DNA from: a bacterium | GTDB taxonomy: Bacteria > Vulcanimicrobiota > Xenobia > Xenobiales > Xenobiaceae | Direction: 5' to 3' | Length of the DNA: 35,463 bases | Assembly (NCBI GenBank): GCA_030535355.1 | Contig: JAUNIO010000031.1 | Span: forward strand, 1 to 35,463 | In this document: positions 5,536 to 13,592 of the stretch, piece after piece | How the letters are laid out: every line of letters begins with the position of its first letter | Position numbering within the stretch: the first letter of the stretch is position 1 | Made by a program: the position numbers and the translations under genes | Notes under the pieces: generated by a model | What the model saw: only the letters and a program-made list of their open reading frames with translations | Databases searched by the model: none | Told to the model about the DNA's origin: nothing

Positions 5536-8409
5536 CTACCGTTTCCCATCAAAGAAAGATGACATCAGCTCAAAGTTATGATATTCTCCCTGGTTCTTAG
5601 TCTCCGGCTGTTTCTGAATGAGGGAATATTTGTTCTTCCCGTTTTCAACGCGGCTTACGCGCACCTGATATATACGGAAACCGTAACCGTCCTTGGCCGG
5701 CAGCAGGAAAATACACTGCACGCTCTCGTCTTCATCACTAAGCTCAATATTGTGAAGGCTATTAATAATCTTCTCTTTCACGTCCTCAGCCGGCCAATAG
5801 GTGTCCTCGGCAAGCATTTGCTGCAACTCGCTAAGAGAGACATCTCTGCGTTTGGTTACATCCATTTCAAAATTATAGATAATGCTGTTTTTCTGCTGGC
5901 CGTACGCGTCTTCCACAATAAAGTGACAGAGGCGTCCGGAAACAAAATTCTTCAGCACTTTAGCCTCACCGCCGCCGATGACCGCCTGTTTAGTGCCGTC
6001 GTTTTTGACTTCGTAAACCGTATAAAGCAGCTTGGGATCGGCCGTTTTAATAACCGGCTTTATCAAGCTGTATTCTTTATCCATCAGATAACGGATACAG
6101 CCTTCCAGACAGGCAAGCTTAAGCTTTTTAGCTTTCTCGGTACCTGAAGCGCTGTCGCTGCGGCGGCGTATATTGCGTCCCGGCACGAATTCCTTCAGCA
6201 GATCGTGGAAGAGAGTGATGTTGCATGACTGCCCGGAAAGTTTAATATATTTAACATCCTGCAAAACGTTCTTCTCTCCGCCAGCCTTATCCTTATCGCC
6301 AGCATCGCTCAAAAGAATAATCAATAGAGCGTAAATATCGGGGCAGAGAATGCGGGTGATCTCTTTGATAGTGATCTCTATATTGCCCAAGGGCGCGGCC
6401 TGCTTCTCCAGCATAGCGCTGTCATCCCGGCGAACATACAGATAATAATCCTCCTGGTTGCCGATGCAGACGCTACGATCTTCCTCTTTAGAAAAATCCA
6501 CGGACACAGTATTCAAGGACTTATAAAATTCGATTTTAATGGCTTCGGCCATCTGCCACAGATAATTGTAATTGCGGCGCATGCACCTCTTATCATCGCT
6601 GTATTTAGCTTCCGCGTAACGGGTGGGAATATGCGCTTCGGCATCCCGATACGCCTTTTCAAATCTTTCATAAAGCTTAGCTTTCTGTTTCAGCAGCTGG
6701 CCCTCTTCATCCAACTTCGTCATAATATCAATTTCGTTGACATCCAAAATCTCCAGCATATCGGGATTAGGTTTTCCCTGCAGGAAATCGTCAATCTTGA
6801 TCTTCAACAGCTGTAGAATGCGATAGGTGATATTGTTGCCACCAAACGCGGAATCTCCGTGTTCAAAGCTAGTCTTTACGGTAAGCACCTTTTTGCCGCC
6901 GCCGATATTGGCCGCGGTCTGCCAGTATTTACACTTGGCCAAATCGGTCGTTCCCCCGCCGCAGTCGATGACACAGACCGTTTCGGCGTTTTCCTCTCCC
7001 TCCGCTTCCTTTTTGATGCGGTCGGCAATGTGGCTGTACACGACAGCGATGCCCTCGTCCAAGCTCGACTCTTCTTGCAGCACTGCATAATCGGGTTTAG
7101 GAAACATTTTCCTCATTTGCTGCAGAAAGCTATTTTTCAGCTTGACAGGAGCTGAAAAGTGCAGATTTTTGAAGCGTTTGTGAAAATGCTGTTCCGCTAA
7201 AGAGATAACGTGTTCGAGATAGGCTTTGACGACATCAGCGCGGCGCACCCGGCTATTGTTGCCTTGAGCGTCGAAGATTTCTTCTTCGCGTTCCAATTCA
7301 TCCATCCAGCTCTTAATTTCATAAAAGACCGTAGCTTTGCTCTCGAAGTGATCAGCCATGATCCTTTTCTTAGCTTCGTAGCCAAAAGCAAAGCGGACAG
7401 GCTGGCCTTCTTCGCAGGCCACGACATAGACCAAGGTGGGAAACATCTGCTGGGTGGCAATTCCATCAATATCAGGGAATTCGACTATTTCCGGCTTATT
7501 CTCCCCTTCATTGAGAACGCCGTAACTGCCAGCCGTGGTGTTGCTGGTCCCAAAATCGATGCACAGCGTCCGCTCGGACACTTCCAGTTTCCGCAATATC
7601 AAACTGCACTCTACGGCGTAAAATTTATTCTCCGTAGCGCTGGCGGGGAAAAGGATAATCTCATGGCTGCGGTTTTTGGCAATAGACGCGTAATCGATAT
7701 CCGCAGCAGCGAAGACGAGATTCGGCTCCCGGCGCTCGCCTTCCAAATGCCCTACCGCCACGGCTTTGCCCAAATGAGTATTGAACAAAGCGGCCCGGCT
7801 GTAAGCGAGGCGGGGGGCCTTCTCGCTCAGACGGATAGAAAAACCGTCCTGGGCCCGCACGGGAAGCTTTTCGGTGATGGTAAAGTCAGTTGAGCTGATT
7901 ACTCCGGCAGGAAGCGCAACTTTTTGACCTTTGCTGTAGAGTGCGTCCATCATTTCCAAAGTCAGCTGCTCTAAAGGCAGCGGAACGAATTCTTCCTGCG
8001 GTTCTGGGAAGGACTCAGGAGCAGCATCCGTTTCTGAGCTGGCAGCCATATCAGGGGACGCCGGCGCATCAGCTTCCTCCCCCGCCTCTGTCCCTAACGT
8101 AAAAAGCTCAAAAAACAGCTCTAAATAACCCTTCTTGCTCAGACGGCGGAAGCCGTTTTCCGCATATTCTATGCTGGCATCTGTGAGGATCTTTTTCAGG
8201 AATTCGACGACATCGTCGCCCGGCGTCTCTTTGGCCATGACAAAATCGCGAAAGCCCTGTTCATCCTCCACAGCAAAGCCGTCAAAATTGAGTTCCAAAT
8301 CGGCCATAGCTTGCTTCAGCTGTTCTGGCGTCAGGACCTGTCTGGATGCTGGCTGGCCAGCAGTCAGCAGAAATGACCAATCGCGTTTTTTCTTGTTCTT
8401 GTCTTCCAT
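5536..8409 (-). CDS. Giant Hsp70/actin-fold ATPase (957 aa)
   Basis: Residues 1-~200 carry no recognised domain and contain an acidic Pro/Ala-rich linker near 105-145. From about 280 an Hsp70/actin-type nucleotide fold begins: phosphate-1 loop DFGTSNTT (285-292), phosphate-2 loop DCGGGTTDL (482-490), and a possible adenosine-motif equivalent KYIKLSGQS near 725. The spacing between the two phosphate loops and the lengthy insertions (570-690) exceed those of DnaK, and the last ~180 residues are not a standard substrate-binding domain. Family members use ATP-driven closing to remodel partner proteins. It is the fourth Hsp70-type protein in this block, directly downstream of the Hsp70-vWA fusion. 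Start ATG at 8409. It might be related to large virulence-associated actin-fold proteins such as SrfB, which I cannot confirm. Confidence 0.75.
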   Translation of the reverse strand: MEDKNKKKRDWSFLLTAGQPASRQVLTPEQLKQAMADLELNFDGFAVEDEQGFRDFVMAKETPGDDVVEFLKKILTDASIEYAENGFRRLSKKGYLELFFELFTLGTEAGEEADAPASPDMAASSETDAAPESFPEPQEEFVPLPLEQLTLEMMDALYSKGQKVALPAGVISSTDFTITEKLPVRAQDGFSIRLSEKAPRLAYSRAALFNTHLGKAVAVGHLEGERREPNLVFAAADIDYASIAKNRSHEIILFPASATENKFYAVECSLILRKLEVSERTLCIDFGTSNTTAGSYGVLNEGENKPEIVEFPDIDGIATQQMFPTLVYVVACEEGQPVRFAFGYEAKKRIMADHFESKATVFYEIKSWMDELEREEEIFDAQGNNSRVRRADVVKAYLEHVISLAEQHFHKRFKNLHFSAPVKLKNSFLQQMRKMFPKPDYAVLQEESSLDEGIAVVYSHIADRIKKEAEGEENAETVCVIDCGGGTTDLAKCKYWQTAANIGGGKKVLTVKTSFEHGDSAFGGNNITYRILQLLKIKIDDFLQGKPNPDMLEILDVNEIDIMTKLDEEGQLLKQKAKLYERFEKAYRDAEAHIPTRYAEAKYSDDKRCMRRNYNYLWQMAEAIKIEFYKSLNTVSVDFSKEEDRSVCIGNQEDYYLYVRRDDSAMLEKQAAPLGNIEITIKEITRILCPDIYALLIILLSDAGDKDKAGGEKNVLQDVKYIKLSGQSCNITLFHDLLKEFVPGRNIRRRSDSASGTEKAKKLKLACLEGCIRYLMDKEYSLIKPVIKTADPKLLYTVYEVKNDGTKQAVIGGGEAKVLKNFVSGRLCHFIVEDAYGQQKNSIIYNFEMDVTKRRDVSLSELQQMLAEDTYWPAEDVKEKIINSLHNIELSDEDESVQCIFLLPAKDGYGFRIYQVRVSRVENGKNKYSLIQKQPETKNQGEYHNFELMSSFFDGKR

Positions 8410-8444
8410 GTTCCCCTACCTCATTTGGGTTTAGATCAGCTCGG

Positions 8445-10499
8445 CTAAATTTTTTCCATAATGGCCGAAATCGCCGTGCGGAAAGCGGCCTCCAGCTTAT
8501 TCATGTTATCGAGCTTGTAAGCGTCGCCTTTATCGGCGAGCTGCCGCAGAAACTCTTCGCGCACACCTCTGCCGACGCCGATGGCCACAACGCGAACGCC
8601 ATGACTCCTCAGACTCTGGGCGGTTTTCAGCGTATCGCCAGGGCTGTAAGGATCGCCATCTGAAACGACAATAACCACTTTACCATGCATAGTGTTGCTG
8701 AGCACTCTGTCTGCCATATCGAGTGCCGACACCATGTCTGTGCCTCCCTGAGCACTCAGGCCTGCAATTTTATTGCACATATCTTGCTTATTCTGAGAGG
8801 GACTGAGCAGCAGCTGCGCACTATTGGCAAACGAAACCAAACCTAAACGGTGCACGGAAAAATCCAGCATCCCATCGATCAGCGCATAGCAGGCTTTCTT
8901 AGCTTCAGTCAGAGGATTTCCCATCATGCTGCCGGACGTGTCCAGCAAGAGCATGAAATCTATGGGAGGCTGCTTCGGCTTCAAAGCAACGCGCTTGTTC
9001 TCCTGGATTAGTATTTCCTGGCGAATGTGCGTGTCCTGATCTTCCGCAGTCACCTTGAGGGTCTGGCTCTCATCGTAGCTGAAGGTCACCGTGATGACCG
9101 GCTTGCCTTTGGGAGCGGGACGAATACCGCCCAAGGTAATGCTCCCGTACAAATCATGGCAGCGTATATCGGGTATTTCCTCGGCATCGCTGCCGGCCTC
9201 ATAGATATTGAGTTCCACCTCTTTTTGATTATCAACGGCGGTGGTATAGTTGCGCGTTTGCTCACAGGGATAAGGCAGGCCCTTGGGCAGTATTTTCGAG
9301 AGCACCGACTTACCCTCGTCATTGACTACTTCAATACCCATGGAGTGAGAGACGATATCCTGGAAGCCTTTGGTTTCAATACCGCTGGATTCGTGCTCGG
9401 CCACAATGCAGGCCCCGGTCACCACCAAGGTATCCAGGCTCAGTTCCGTATCCGCCTGCTTATGCACCAGTCTTTCCACCTCGGCGCGGATGCGGGGGAT
9501 ATAGCAGCTGCCGCCAGCTAGAATTACGCTATCGATCTGCTCCACGGAAAAAGGCTGCTTCTGCAGAAACTTCTCCAGCTTGGCGGATATTTTTTGGTAA
9601 AGATCTTGGCAGATTTCGTCGAACTGCTCGCGGTCCACGACAATGTCAAAGGTGTACTGCGATCCTTTATAGGGAAAAAGATTGGCAATGCTGACTTCTT
9701 CTTCCGTGCTTTCCGATAGAGCCACTTTGGTCCCTTCTACGGCATCTGCCAACCTGCCCCGAAGCGAACCATAATCTTTTTCATCCAGACCTGAAGCGGC
9801 GAGCGTGGAAAAGTCCATACCAGTTTTTTCGCTGAGCCTTTCCAAAAAATAATCGTACAGCAGCTGGTCAAAGTCGTCTCCGCCCAAGCGGCGGTCTCCG
9901 GCTGTATCGATAGCTTTATACTCTTCGTTCAGCGGGTCAGCTTCAAGAATGCTTAAGTCAAATGTACCGCCGCCAATGTCCACCACTAAGAGCTTTCCCT
10001 TTAACTCCTTAGTCCGTCCCGCCGCCACAGCCGCCGCCATAGGCTCGGTGATGATGCGGATCACCTCGAGACCAGCGCGCTCTCCGGCTTTTTTCGTCTC
10101 GGTTTTCTGCTTGCCGCTGAAATAGGCCGGAACGGTAATGACCGCTTTCACCGCCGTATCATCCTCGCTCTTCTTCAGCTTTTTCAGCACCGTAGCCTTG
10201 ACTTGGCGCAAAATCTCGGCAGCCACATCGGTAGGTGTCAAAGATTTTCCTCTCATTTTATACTGTTTGAGAGGATCACCCATATAGGTTTTAGAGGAAC
10301 GTATTAGGTTGTCAGGATCGCCTGTGCCTTTAACCATGGCATCGTAGCCGATGGTAAAACTCCCGTCGGGTTCAACATAAAGCGCCGAGCGCAACATTTT
10401 AGCATCGTCAAGTTTAACTAGCGTAGGTTTACCCTTTTTCATGTAGCAGGCCAGAGTATTGGTAGTGCCTAAGTCGATTCCTATCGTTACCGTATCCAT
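8445..10499 (-). CDS. Hsp70 fused to a von Willebrand factor A domain
   Basis: Residues 1-~370 are a full DnaK-like ATPase domain: DLGTTNT (9-15), ITVPAYFSGKQ (121-131), DIGGGTFDL (174-182) and the adenosine motif LAGGSCYIPRI (327-337). Residues ~385-500 resemble a beta substrate-binding domain (the linker to it is short), but the helical lid is missing. In its place residues ~512-684 form a vWA domain with an intact metal-ion site: DTSGS (520-524), the GGTDM threonine (587) and VSDGD (612-616). vWA domains bind protein partners through a Mg ion. The fusion would couple ATP-driven client binding to a metal-dependent docking site. ATG at 10499 is preceded by two tandem GAGGT sites. It sits between the coiled-coil protein and the giant Hsp70. 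Confidence 0.9.
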   Translation of the reverse strand: MDTVTIGIDLGTTNTLACYMKKGKPTLVKLDDAKMLRSALYVEPDGSFTIGYDAMVKGTGDPDNLIRSSKTYMGDPLKQYKMRGKSLTPTDVAAEILRQVKATVLKKLKKSEDDTAVKAVITVPAYFSGKQKTETKKAGERAGLEVIRIITEPMAAAVAAGRTKELKGKLLVVDIGGGTFDLSILEADPLNEEYKAIDTAGDRRLGGDDFDQLLYDYFLERLSEKTGMDFSTLAASGLDEKDYGSLRGRLADAVEGTKVALSESTEEEVSIANLFPYKGSQYTFDIVVDREQFDEICQDLYQKISAKLEKFLQKQPFSVEQIDSVILAGGSCYIPRIRAEVERLVHKQADTELSLDTLVVTGACIVAEHESSGIETKGFQDIVSHSMGIEVVNDEGKSVLSKILPKGLPYPCEQTRNYTTAVDNQKEVELNIYEAGSDAEEIPDIRCHDLYGSITLGGIRPAPKGKPVITVTFSYDESQTLKVTAEDQDTHIRQEILIQENKRVALKPKQPPIDFMLLLDTSGSMMGNPLTEAKKACYALIDGMLDFSVHRLGLVSFANSAQLLLSPSQNKQDMCNKIAGLSAQGGTDMVSALDMADRVLSNTMHGKVVIVVSDGDPYSPGDTLKTAQSLRSHGVRVVAIGVGRGVREEFLRQLADKGDAYKLDNMNKLEAAFRTAISAIMEKI

Positions 10500-10500
10500 T

Positions 10501-10522
10501 TAATTACCTCTTAATTACCTCT
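10501..10522 (-). repeat. Tandem 11-bp duplication carrying two ribosome-binding sites
   Basis: TAATTACCTCT occurs twice back to back (10501-10511 and 10512-10522). On the minus strand each copy supplies AGAGGT; the proximal one ends 6 bases before the ATG of the Hsp70-vWA gene and the distal one lies 11 bases further upstream. Confidence 0.7.
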
Positions 10523-10533
10523 TTCAGAGCAGA

Positions 10534-11973
10534 CTATTTATCAGAATCATCGTCTTCGTTGCGAGTTGACAAAGAATTATCAGATGAATTGGCTGGATCT
10601 AAGCCGTCATTCTGTGCCTCCCCACCATTGGCAGGAGAAACTTCTCCTGACGCTTCTTTGGCATTACCACTATAAATCTTAGAGTCACCGTCTCCAGCTG
10701 GACCCCCGCCCTCTTTCCGCCCTTGGCTTTTTGAGCTGCCTTCAGCAAGAAGCGTATCGTCCGCTGGTTCACGACTTTCAGGATCTCCGCCTGCAGAGGA
10801 ACCCTTGTCAGCAGACTTATCTTTATTAGAAATCTTCTTATTAGTCTCATCTACAATATCGCCTATCTGCTTATCGACGTCAGCATTATTATTCTGAGTA
10901 CCAGAGTTAGGCTTTTCTATCTCCCCATCAGTGACAGGAAAAGGAGGACAAACTGGTTCGTTAGGCTGAGCATTCCGCAGCTGTTCAGCTAAACTATCGC
11001 GCTCTTCCTGCAGCTCGTCACACTTTGCTTTCAGCCCGTCACGCTCATCAGTCAGCTTAGCGTAATTCTCATGAGCTTCTGTAAGTTTCGAATTAAGATC
11101 CTCACAACTGGCAGTTTTATCTTGCAGATCGAACTCCAACTGTTCTTTCTTAGCGTACTCGCTGTCATATTTTTGCTTCCACTCATCGCGTTCCTTGCCG
11201 ATATCCTTGAGCTGGTCTTCCAGCTTGCTCTTGGCAGAATTAACATTCTCTAATTCTTTCCGCTGAGCGCTAAGTTCATTGTTGCAGTCCTTCAGATCTT
11301 GACGAAGGCTGGCTATCGTATCATCTGCGCTCTCTTTGTCTTTCTGTAATTGCGGATAAACGCGCTCTAAGATGTCCTCGTTATCTTTTCTGTGTTTCTC
11401 ATATTTAGCTTTTTCAGCCTCACACTTTTCCTTTAGCCTCTCATAGCTCTTCTTTTCTTTATTATAGCTTTCAGTAGCCTGTCCCAATTCACGATTGCGT
11501 TTTTCGTTCACGCGTCTTTGTTCTTCGAGATCAGCTTTGAGGTCCGCCAGTTTTTTCTGAGCCTCGAGCAGCGGCTGCAATTTCTCATTATAGTCTTTCA
11601 GGCAAGCGGCCATGTCCCGATCCCGCTGTTTACGGTAGTCAGCCAGTTTGCCCTGGAAATCCTTATCCAAATCCTGTATATCAGCGGCCTGATCGTCGAT
11701 AACTTTACGCAAGGCCTGCAATTCCTTAGCGTGCTCTTTTTCCGTAACAGTTACATTATCGAGCTGCTGCTGAAGCTTGCGATTCTGTTCTTCAGAAGCG
11801 GCAAATTTCGTCTGCCACAAGGCGGCATCCTCAGAAAAATCCTGAGCTATATCATTAAGATGCCGCAGGGCTTCCTGCAGTAAACCTATAGCCTCGCTGG
11901 GCCGGCGCATTTCCTCCAGCAAGCGATCACCATAGTGGATCAGCTCCTGCAATTCCTCTTTTCTCTCGTCCAT
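10534..11973 (-). CDS. Long coiled-coil protein with disordered acidic tail
   Basis: This 479-aa protein is almost entirely charged heptad-like sequence from about residue 25 to 340 (runs of E, K, Q, L, D), predicted as one long coiled coil. It is followed by a low-complexity tail (about 345-479) rich in Asn, Asp, Gly, Ser and Glu. No signal peptide or membrane segment is seen. Start ATG at 11973 follows GAGGTG. It lies between two Hsp70 genes and after a 76-base AT-rich gap, the largest in this half of the block. Possible roles are a scaffold, a molecular ruler (tape measure), or an adaptor for the Hsp70s; sequence alone does not decide. Coiled-coil composition makes similarity searches unreliable. 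Confidence 0.75.
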   Translation of the reverse strand: MDERKEELQELIHYGDRLLEEMRRPSEAIGLLQEALRHLNDIAQDFSEDAALWQTKFAASEEQNRKLQQQLDNVTVTEKEHAKELQALRKVIDDQAADIQDLDKDFQGKLADYRKQRDRDMAACLKDYNEKLQPLLEAQKKLADLKADLEEQRRVNEKRNRELGQATESYNKEKKSYERLKEKCEAEKAKYEKHRKDNEDILERVYPQLQKDKESADDTIASLRQDLKDCNNELSAQRKELENVNSAKSKLEDQLKDIGKERDEWKQKYDSEYAKKEQLEFDLQDKTASCEDLNSKLTEAHENYAKLTDERDGLKAKCDELQEERDSLAEQLRNAQPNEPVCPPFPVTDGEIEKPNSGTQNNNADVDKQIGDIVDETNKKISNKDKSADKGSSAGGDPESREPADDTLLAEGSSKSQGRKEGGGPAGDGDSKIYSGNAKEASGEVSPANGGEAQNDGLDPANSSDNSLSTRNEDDDSDK

Positions 11974-12049
11974 TTACCGCACCTCTTCAATTTAGAATAA
12001 TGATTAATAATTATCTTATTGATTAAAGCGTTTTCAGCCTCATAACCGT
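11974..12049 (-). other. AT-rich gap inside the minus-strand block
   Basis: These 76 bases, AT-rich on the coiled-coil-gene side, separate the divergent Hsp70 gene from the coiled-coil gene, whereas most other junctions are under 35 bases or overlap. On the minus strand the end of the gap carries GAGGTG for the next gene. It could hold an internal promoter or a processing site; no clear -35/-10 pair is seen. Confidence 0.35.
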
Positions 12050-13588
12050 TTAAACATTAGCATTCAGATTAATAATCTGCGTTTCGATCTCCTTAAGGCC
12101 AGATTCTCCCATCTCCGAAAAAATCAGGCGCAGCGTGTTGCTGTCGGCCAGTTCCATCTGCAGCAAAATACCGTCTTCGGCCTTATACAGGCTGGGAGTA
12201 ACCGCTGCGCTGCCGATATATACAGCTCCATCATCTCCGCCGATTTCTACGCCCTCAGAATCAGCAAAGCACTGATACACGGAGACCTTGTTCTCGCGCT
12301 GGGCCAGTTCCGCCCACGGCAAAGGGATGCGTTTAGTGCGCTGACCGTAGGGAGGGGCAAAGTCGAGATATTTCTTAAATAGTTTTCCCTGAGCCAGCCC
12401 TAGGCTAAACGGAACCTGGCTGATAATCTCAATATCGTCTGGCTGTTCCCGGCGTACAGCGAGATAACGGACCGCTCCGGCCGCGACATCGGCGATAGTT
12501 TCATCTTCCCATTCGTAATCGTCGCTGTCAAAAATATCCGCGCCGAAATATTCGGTCAACAAATCCAAAACGTATTTTATGCGCGAAGTTCCGCCAAAGG
12601 TCTTAACCAGGGTCACCTCGCTCTTGTTGAGATAGGTCTGAGCAAAAAGCTCGTCTAAAAGCCCGAAAACTTTTTCCCGCACTTGCTCGCGCCGCAGCAC
12701 TTCTTCCATCTCCTGCCGGGTCAGTTCAAATTCGCGCAATTCACCGCTGCCGTAAAAAGTACACGAACGTTCGACAGAATCGTTATCATCTTCACAAAGC
12801 TTTTCTTTTAATACTGTCACCAGATCGCGCAGTTCTTTAGAAGTATGCTTCTGTTCCAAAGTCTTGTCATGGGATTTAATCTCGGCAATTACCGAAGCGT
12901 ATTTGTTTTCCAGCAGCTTTAGAACCGCCGCATCGATATCGATGCCCCCATAAGGCAATCCCGCTGCCGCCATTTCCTCAATGCGCAGGCCATCGTCATC
13001 GTGCTCCAGGCGCACCAGGCTCAGATCGAGCGTGGAACCGCCGAAATCGAAAATAAGCACTGTCTCCTCGCTGTCTTCTGCCTCCAAAACATCGCTTAAG
13101 GAAAACACCGCGGCAAACGGCTCAGTAATCACCGCTTCCACAGCCAACCCCGCCGCTAAGGCAGCCTGATAGATGCGGCTCCTCTGCAGCCCTGACGAAC
13201 AAACGGGCACGGTTATAACCGCATGAAGCTCTTCCGCCTGACAGCTGAGTTTGCTCTGCAGTTTTTCGCTGAGACCGCGAAATATATCCGCAGCGGCCTC
13301 GCTGGCCGAAACCTCGCGCTGCAGGTTGGGAATGGGCTTGGACCACTCGGGAAGCTCCAGTTTGCGTTTTACATGCTCAATGCTGTTTTCCGGGTCCTGT
13401 TCAGCTTTGGCCGGGTCGCCAATTTTCGTTTCCAGGGCACCCGAGCGGGTCAAATCGTAAAGCACAAGGTTGGGGATATAATTCTGATCCACATTCTGAC
13501 TTAAACGCACGACATGCGTACCTTTGCCTCGCCAATGGGCGGTTTTGATATTGCAGGCTCCGAAATCAATGCCCACTATTTTTTCCAT
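12050..13588 (-). CDS. Divergent Hsp70-family protein
   Basis: This 512-aa protein has an Hsp70 ATPase domain with altered signature residues: phosphate-1 DFGACN (8-13) where DnaK has DLGTTN, phosphate-2 DFGGST (181-186) where DnaK has DLGGGT, and adenosine motif FGGTSRIK (331-338) in place of GGSSRIP. The helper motifs AVITVPVCSSGLQR (123-136) and ITEPFAA (154-160) are kept. The two threonines that contact the phosphate in DnaK are replaced near the first loop, so ATP turnover may be slow or lost; that is inference from family knowledge. A short beta-type C-terminal domain follows residue ~380, with no lid. It starts 4 bases after the stop of the 473-aa GrpE-like protein gene, so the two are probably co-produced partners. 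Confidence 0.85.
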   Translation of the reverse strand: MEKIVGIDFGACNIKTAHWRGKGTHVVRLSQNVDQNYIPNLVLYDLTRSGALETKIGDPAKAEQDPENSIEHVKRKLELPEWSKPIPNLQREVSASEAAADIFRGLSEKLQSKLSCQAEELHAVITVPVCSSGLQRSRIYQAALAAGLAVEAVITEPFAAVFSLSDVLEAEDSEETVLIFDFGGSTLDLSLVRLEHDDDGLRIEEMAAAGLPYGGIDIDAAVLKLLENKYASVIAEIKSHDKTLEQKHTSKELRDLVTVLKEKLCEDDNDSVERSCTFYGSGELREFELTRQEMEEVLRREQVREKVFGLLDELFAQTYLNKSEVTLVKTFGGTSRIKYVLDLLTEYFGADIFDSDDYEWEDETIADVAAGAVRYLAVRREQPDDIEIISQVPFSLGLAQGKLFKKYLDFAPPYGQRTKRIPLPWAELAQRENKVSVYQCFADSEGVEIGGDDGAVYIGSAAVTPSLYKAEDGILLQMELADSNTLRLIFSEMGESGLKEIETQIINLNANV

Positions 13589-13592
13589 GGTC

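Noticed and set aside
7210-7893. 227-aa plus-strand frame opposite the giant Hsp70 gene
   Set aside because: Shadow of a gene with clear ATPase motifs on the other strand; no start signal.
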